The position numbers were made by a program, and so were the translations under genes. The notes under the pieces were generated by a model. It did no database searches. It worked only from the letters and a program-made list of their open reading frames with translations, and was not told the origin of the DNA. DNA of 10,216 nucleotides, from positions 1 through 10,216 of the forward strand of contig CADBTG010000093.1 in assembly GCA_902797475.1 (NCBI GenBank), read 5' to 3'. Of this stretch, positions 6,277-10,216 are shown in pieces (within the stretch, counting starts at the first letter, position 1; every line of letters starts with the position of its first letter). This stretch comes from an uncultured Lachnospiraceae bacterium (GTDB lineage: Bacteria > Bacillota > Clostridia > Lachnospirales > Lachnospiraceae).

Positions 6277-6616
6277 GTGGATTGTGTTCTCATTTGCCGC
6301 AATTCTGATCATCGGCGGGCTTTTGGTCTCGCTTCTTGCGGCTTTCGGTCTTTTCAAATTCCGTTTTGCGCTGAACCGGATGCATGCTGCCGCCATGTGC
6401 GATACGCTTGCGATTCTTTTGGTGCTTCTCGGTCTGATTGTCATTAACGGGGCGAGCCTTCTTTCTTTGAAGCTCGGCCTGATTATCGTGCTTTTGTGGT
6501 TCGCAAGCCCCGTATCGAGCCACCTTTTGGCGCATATGGAGGTCATTGTCTCTTCCAAGCTGAAGGATAATTGCGAGCTGCCCGGGCAGGAGGAAGGAGG
6601 ATCGTCCGAATCATGA
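6269..6616 (+). CDS. mrpG: Antiporter subunit MrpG/MnhG (MbhC-like)
   Basis: The 115-residue protein has three membrane helices (about 4-28, 44-60 and 66-84). The stretch FRFALNRMHAAAMCDTL (31-47) matches the MnhG signature, usually written FPDxYTRLHAATKADTL, and SPVSSHLLA (80-88) matches the family's NPVxAHLLA. A hydrophilic, acidic tail follows (about 98-115). As MrpG/MbhC it is a small structural subunit of the antiporter membrane module. The ATG at 6269 is preceded by AAGGAGG (6256-6262, 6-base spacing), which favours it over the upstream in-frame ATG at 6230. It overlaps mrpF by 8 bases and shares ATGA with the next gene. Confidence 0.92.
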   Translation: MSEWIVFSFAAILIIGGLLVSLLAAFGLFKFRFALNRMHAAAMCDTLAILLVLLGLIVINGASLLSLKLGLIIVLLWFASPVSSHLLAHMEVIVSSKLKDNCELPGQEEGGSSES

Positions 6617-6894
6617 TTAAAATGATTATGCTTCTTCTGGTTCTCTTTCTGGTAGCATGCGCCCTGGGGGCCGGCTTTACCAAAAACCTGCTTGTGTCCA
6701 TCATCATTTTTATGTCCTACAGCCTTGTCATGTCCGTGATCTGGATTTTCCTTTCGGCACCGGATCTCGCAATTACCGAGGCTGCGGTCGGCGCGGGCGT
6801 GACGTCGGTGCTTTTCTTCGCAACCCTTCGAAGAATCAACGCCATTGACGCGCGGGACAGAAAGGAGGACAGGCATGAGCCGGATACGAAGTAA
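6613..6894 (+). CDS. MbhD-like (DUF4040) subunit, detached piece of MrpA
   Basis: The 93-residue protein has two to three helices (about 2-22, 25-47 and 58-74). The conserved stretch APDLAITEAAVGAG (49-62) with a buried Glu56, continuing to VLFFATLRR (66-74), is the hallmark of the DUF4040/MbhD domain. In Bacillus-type Mrp this domain lies in the C-terminal part of the large MrpA subunit. Here it is its own gene, as in archaeal Mbh. It shares ATGA (6613-6616) with the mrpG stop. GGAGG at 6596-6600 is 12 bases away, slightly long, and coupling through the overlap probably helps. The charged C-terminal tail (RDRKEDRHEPDTK) overlaps the next gene by 20 bases. Confidence 0.88.
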   Translation: MIKMIMLLLVLFLVACALGAGFTKNLLVSIIIFMSYSLVMSVIWIFLSAPDLAITEAAVGAGVTSVLFFATLRRINAIDARDRKEDRHEPDTK

Positions 6895-7834
6895 TTACGA
6901 CAGTTCCTTCCGCGCGCGCTTCCGCAGATATATCAGGGGCGAAGAGGAGCTTAAGGATGTCGATTACATGCCTCTTTTCAAAAAGCAGATGGACGAAGAG
7001 CGGGCAGAAGATGAAAGAGCGACGGAGCACTATCTTGTCCCTCCGATTAAGGATCCGATGGAAGATGCCAGGCTTTACGCGGAGTATTCCGGAATCAAAT
7101 GGTTCCGCAGGCTCTATCAGGTCATGGCTGTCCTTTTGTGCGTCGCGATTTGCGCCGTACTGATTTATAACATCGCCTTCATGCCGGGCTTCGGAAGCGA
7201 AGAGTCCCCGATGAACAATGAGGTTTCCGAGCGTTATCTGAGTCAGGGCGAAGAGGAGACCGGCGTGACCAACATCGTCACCGGCCTGATCATTTCCTAC
7301 CGCGGCTTCGATACGTTCGGTGAGACGCACGTTCTGTTCATTGCCACGATTGCGGTCATGATTCTTCTTAAACTGATGAAGCAGGAGAAACCGGTTGTCG
7401 CCGAAGGCGAAGAGGAAGGCGGGGATATTATCCTGACGACGATCGCGCGCGTTTTGGTTCCGCTGATCTTCCTGTTCGGTTTTTATGTGCTGGTGAACGG
7501 TCATCTGAGTCCGGGCGGCGGCTTCTCGGGCGGTGCCGTCATGGGCGCAGGCCTGATTCTGTACTCGGCTTCGTTCGGTTTTACAAGCACGGCAAAGTTC
7601 TTTAACGAGAAGATTTACGATATCGTCAAGGTCGGTTCGCTGCTTTTATACAGCCTCCTGATCGTTTACAATCTTTTCACCGGGGCAAATGGCATAGCTT
7701 CCGTCATACCGCTCGGTAAGGCAGGGGAGATTCTGAGCGCAGGCCTGATTCTTCCGATTAACATCCTCGTGGGACTCGAAGTCGCATGCACGATGTATGC
7801 CTTCTATGCCCTTTTCCGAAAGGGGGCGATCTGA
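6875..7834 (+). CDS. Fusion of MbhE-like domain and MrpB/MnhB subunit, with long cytoplasmic N-terminus
   Basis: The 319-residue protein combines modules that are separate in archaeal Mbh or lie in MrpA plus MrpB of bacilli. Residues 1-80 are hydrophilic and highly charged, with no family motif I recognise. A helix at about 82-103 and the segment TGLIISYRGFDTFGE (136-150), then a helix at about 151-168, form the MbhE-like domain. After an acidic linker (170-183) comes an MnhB domain (about 185-319) with HLSPGGGFSGGAVMGAG (210-226) and four predicted helices. In the complex, MbhE and MrpB link the antiporter core to the rest of the membrane arm. The ATG at 6875 was chosen because AAAGGAGG lies 6 bases upstream (6861-6868). 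It overlaps the MbhD-like gene by 20 bases and ends in TGATG with mrpC. Confidence 0.88.
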   Translation: MSRIRSNYDSSFRARFRRYIRGEEELKDVDYMPLFKKQMDEERAEDERATEHYLVPPIKDPMEDARLYAEYSGIKWFRRLYQVMAVLLCVAICAVLIYNIAFMPGFGSEESPMNNEVSERYLSQGEEETGVTNIVTGLIISYRGFDTFGETHVLFIATIAVMILLKLMKQEKPVVAEGEEEGGDIILTTIARVLVPLIFLFGFYVLVNGHLSPGGGFSGGAVMGAGLILYSASFGFTSTAKFFNEKIYDIVKVGSLLLYSLLIVYNLFTGANGIASVIPLGKAGEILSAGLILPINILVGLEVACTMYAFYALFRKGAI

Positions 7835-8208
7835 TGCTTCATTATCTTTCGGAAAACTATGTCAGCGTTGCCGCGATGATTCTGTTCGGAATCGGTTTCT
7901 GTAACCTTCTGCTGCAGCGTAACATGATTAAAAAAATCATCGGGCTTAATATCATGGACACGGCGGTTTACCTGTTCCTCGCTTCGATGGGGTACATCCG
8001 TGACAGGCTCGTTCCGATCATCGTGAACGGGGACACGGATGCATCCAAATACATCAACCCCATCCCGAGCGGACTTGTGCTTACGGGCATCGTTGTTTCC
8101 GTAAGCGTTACCGCATTGATGCTCGGCATTACCGTAAAGCTTTACGAGCGTTACCACACGCTTGATATCGACGAAATCACGATGCTGGTGCGAAAGGAGC
8201 ATGAGTAA
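7834..8208 (+). CDS. mrpC: Antiporter subunit MrpC/MnhC (NuoK-like, MbhG-like)
   Basis: The 124-residue protein has three helices (about 8-27, 33-53 and 80-103), as in the NuoK/MnhC family. The segment NPIPSGLVLTGIVVSVSVTA (75-94) matches the family's DPLPQALVLTAIV signature, and IIGLNIMDTAVYLFL (35-49) is the second-helix motif. NuoK homologues form part of the proton path between antiporter-like subunits in complex I and Mrp. The ATG at 7834 overlaps the preceding stop by one base (TGATG) and has an AGGGGG site at 7821-7826. The stop overlaps the mrpD start by one base (TAATG). Confidence 0.94.
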   Translation: MLHYLSENYVSVAAMILFGIGFCNLLLQRNMIKKIIGLNIMDTAVYLFLASMGYIRDRLVPIIVNGDTDASKYINPIPSGLVLTGIVVSVSVTALMLGITVKLYERYHTLDIDEITMLVRKEHE

Positions 8209-9707
8209 TGGACTTCTTTCGAAACTTTCCTTTCTTCACCATCATCTTAGCCATGGTCTCGGGACCTGTCTCGTCGGTGCTTTCGGCGAAAAAAGCGCGC
8301 ATTCTTTCGTTTGCCGTCGTATTTTCCTGCGCCGTTTTATCGGCACTGACGCTTGTTTACACGCTCGGGCTTGACGGGCCGTTTGTGTATACGATGGGAC
8401 GTTTCCCGGCGCCGTACGGAAATGAAATCCGCGCAGGCGTTTTGGAAGCTTTGATGGCAACGTTCTTCTGCATCATCATGCTCCTTTCCCTGACAGGAGG
8501 ACTGAAGTACCTGGAGAAGGATGTGCCCGCGGAAAAGCAGAATCTGTATTTCATCATGATCAATCTGCTTCTCGCGTCGCTGCTGTCTTTGATTTACACG
8601 AACGACCTTTTCACCGGCTATGTATTTGTCGAGATAAATACGATCGCTGCGGCCGGGCTGATCATGATCCGCGGATGGGGCCGGAACATTCTGGCAACCG
8701 CCAAATACATGATCATGTCGCTGCTCGGTTCCGGTCTGGTCCTTGTAGCCATATCGATTCTTTACGGAATCACCGGACACCTTCTGATGAGCAACATGCA
8801 CGAGTCCGTCGGGCAGATTGTCGCGCAGAAGACCTATGTCGAGCCGCTGATTATCGCGGTCGGGCTGTTCTCTGTCGGACTTGCCATCAAGTCGGCCCTG
8901 TTTCCGTTCCACGCGTGGCTGCCGGACGCTTACGGATATTCCACCTGCGCCTCGAGCGCGATTCTTTCGTCGCTTGTGTCAAAGGGGTATATCTTCCTGC
9001 TGATTAAGTTCATCTACCGTGTGGTCGGCGTTGAGGTGTTCAAGATGACCGGTGCCGATGACGTACTGTTTTTGTTCGGCATTGCCGGCATGATCATCGG
9101 CTCGGTGGATGCAATCATGCAGACGGATATCAGCCGGATGATTGCATTTTCCTCAATCGCACAGATCGGATACATTTATATGGGACTCGGGCTCGGCGTC
9201 GAAGCCGGAATGGTAGCCTCCACGTTCCACATTCTTGCGCATGCGGCGGCCAAATCCATGCTGTTTGTTTCGTCGAACGGCCTTGCGGAGGTATCCGGCG
9301 GAAGCACGAATTACCGGGATCTTCGCGGTTCCGGAATCCGAAATCCCGCGGCAGGCATCGGCTTTCTGGCCGGTTCGCTTTCAATGGTCGGCATACCGCT
9401 GTTTGCGGGATTTACCTCAAAGGTTTACTTCGCGCAGGCGGCCCTTCTCGGCGCAAGCTTCGGGAAGGAGATTGTCACGCTGATAGCCCTGGCGGTCAGC
9501 ACGGTGCTGAATGCCGTATACTTCATCCGCATGTCAATAAGCGTTTACACGCCGCGCATGAATGCACATTACGAAGACCGGACGTTCCGCGCCGGCAAGG
9601 CATATTCCTTATCGATTTTTCTGTTTATTTTAATCGTTTTGATCCTCGGGATTCTGTCCAATCCGATTTTCGATTGGATATCCCTCGGACTGAAACAGTT
9701 TTCATGA
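8208..9707 (+). CDS. mrpD: Antiporter subunit MrpD/MnhD (NuoM/NuoN-like, MbhH-like)
   Basis: The 499-residue polytopic membrane protein belongs to the proton-conducting transporter family shared with complex I subunits NuoL/M/N. Residues expected for ion translocation are present: Glu142 in FVEINTIAAAG, Lys228 in GLAIKSALFPFHAWLPDAY and Lys259 in LVSKGYIF, plus the half-buried histidine/lysine segment HILAHAAAKSMLF (341-353) and Lys405 in GFTSKVYF. The length agrees with MrpD proteins (about 490-500). It is the principal candidate for the H+-translocating channel of the complex. An AAAGGAG site at 8193-8199 precedes the ATG, which overlaps the mrpC stop by one base. Nothing suggests decay. 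Confidence 0.95.
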   Translation: MDFFRNFPFFTIILAMVSGPVSSVLSAKKARILSFAVVFSCAVLSALTLVYTLGLDGPFVYTMGRFPAPYGNEIRAGVLEALMATFFCIIMLLSLTGGLKYLEKDVPAEKQNLYFIMINLLLASLLSLIYTNDLFTGYVFVEINTIAAAGLIMIRGWGRNILATAKYMIMSLLGSGLVLVAISILYGITGHLLMSNMHESVGQIVAQKTYVEPLIIAVGLFSVGLAIKSALFPFHAWLPDAYGYSTCASSAILSSLVSKGYIFLLIKFIYRVVGVEVFKMTGADDVLFLFGIAGMIIGSVDAIMQTDISRMIAFSSIAQIGYIYMGLGLGVEAGMVASTFHILAHAAAKSMLFVSSNGLAEVSGGSTNYRDLRGSGIRNPAAGIGFLAGSLSMVGIPLFAGFTSKVYFAQAALLGASFGKEIVTLIALAVSTVLNAVYFIRMSISVYTPRMNAHYEDRTFRAGKAYSLSIFLFILIVLILGILSNPIFDWISLGLKQFS

Positions 9708-9720
9708 AAGGAGACAACTG

Positions 9721-10216
9721 ATGGATTGGATTTTACTTCTTCCTGTTCTGGTTCCCGTATGCGGGGCGGTCTGTCTTCTTGCATTCGGAAACCGTTTCGG
9801 CAAAAAAACGGCCGAAGCTGTCACGCTGTTTTGTGTGTTTGCGGCCGGCATTTCGGTTTTGGTGATTTCGCAGAATAACGGCCTTTCGCTTACGGTGCTG
9901 CCGCTTCTTCCGGAGCTGCCGGTTTACTTCCGGCCCGACGGCGTGTCGCATGTGTTCGCGGGAATTACCGCTTTCATGTGGTTTCTTTCGACCTGGTTCT
10001 CGTTCGGCTATCTGAAGGAGGACGAACGGGAGACGAAATACCAGATGTTCTCGCTGCTTTCGCTGGGAGCGCTTTTAGGCGTCTGCTATTCCGGGAACCT
10101 GATCACGACCTATCTGTTTTATGAGATGATGACGCTCGTCACATTTCCCCTCGTCCTTCACGAAAGGACGAAGGAAGCCGTATCGGCGGGCCTTACGTAT
10201 CTCTATTATTCCGTGG
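9721..10216 (+). CDS. Second NuoL/M-type antiporter-like subunit (MrpA N-terminal or MrpD paralog), 5' part only
   Basis: The frame starts 13 bases after mrpD with an AAAGGAG site (9707-9713, 7-base spacing) and stays open to the window end, so 165 residues are visible. At least four helices appear (about 3-21, 32-48, 80-96 and 108-124). The segment NLITTYLFYEMMTLVTFPLV (126-145) carries a membrane Glu (E135) at the place of the essential Glu of helix 5 in NuoL/M/N and MrpA/D. This would be the complex's second proton/cation-conducting subunit, taking the place of the N-terminal part of MrpA, which is otherwise missing from the visible operon. The MrpA-like, MrpD-like or complex-I subunit 5-like subtype cannot be settled from the visible part. 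Confidence 0.85.
   Translation, partial: MDWILLLPVLVPVCGAVCLLAFGNRFGKKTAEAVTLFCVFAAGISVLVISQNNGLSLTVLPLLPELPVYFRPDGVSHVFAGITAFMWFLSTWFSFGYLKEDERETKYQMFSLLSLGALLGVCYSGNLITTYLFYEMMTLVTFPLVLHERTKEAVSAGLTYLYYSV

Noticed and set aside
5944..6876. Minus-strand open frame of 310 codons across mrpE-mrpF-mrpG-MbhD
   Set aside because: It spans four well-supported membrane-protein genes in the other strand, is rich in His, Arg and Asn as antisense shadows of hydrophobic codons are, and shows no recognisable domain.
8201..8374. Alternative ATG at 8201 just before the mrpD start
   Set aside because: It opens a different frame that ends at 8374 and reads no conserved protein. The ATG at 8208 has a suitable ribosome binding site and begins a full-length MrpD.

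Overview
The window reads as a chromosomal segment of a Gram-positive anaerobe, most likely a Clostridia member near Lachnospiraceae. This is inferred from strong AGGAGG-type ribosome binding sites, tightly overlapping genes, an apparently moderate GC content, an HtrA-type anchored protease, a zinc-ribbon/QQPVY membrane protein and an Mrp/Mbh-type antiporter operon with a split MrpA. No 16S rRNA or other species marker is present, so the taxonomic call is soft.

Layout. (1) 1-1393, plus strand: the 3' end of an IspD/TarI-family cytidylyltransferase overlaps a complete UDP-galactopyranose mutase gene (glf). This looks like the tail of a cell-surface glycan operon, closed by a strong bidirectional terminator at 1399-1427. 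(2) 1453-2670, minus strand: a membrane-anchored HtrA/DegP-like serine protease with one PDZ domain, convergent with glf. (3) 2904-4277, plus strand: a ClpX-family AAA+ unfoldase, divergent from the protease. It has no clpP beside it and has an altered substrate-recognition loop. (4) 4318-5376, plus strand: a zinc-ribbon, single-pass membrane protein carrying eleven tandem pentapeptides of the PVYQQ type. It has its own promoter and terminator. (5) 5502 to the window end, plus strand: an operon of at least eight genes for an Mrp/Mbh-type multisubunit cation/proton antiporter.

The antiporter operon runs mrpE, mrpF, mrpG, a small MbhD-like (DUF4040) gene, an MbhE-MnhB fusion, mrpC, mrpD, then a second NuoL/M/MrpA-like antiporter subunit cut by the window edge. 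Most of these genes overlap or touch, so they are almost certainly co-transcribed and translationally coupled. MrpA's C-terminal pieces are distributed over separate genes, in the order known from archaeal mbhABCDEFGH. That raises the question of whether the complex is a plain Na+/H+ antiporter or the membrane arm of a redox-driven pump whose electron-transfer module lies downstream.

The middle of the window (HtrA, ClpX paralog, zinc-ribbon membrane protein) has a protein-quality-control or envelope-stress flavour, but no shared regulatory site was recognised. I found no tRNA, rRNA, CRISPR array, insertion sequence or phage gene. The longest gene-free stretch is 233 bases (2671-2903). The most notable items are the antiporter architecture, the ClpX paralog with a changed RKH loop, and the repeat-bearing zinc-ribbon protein.
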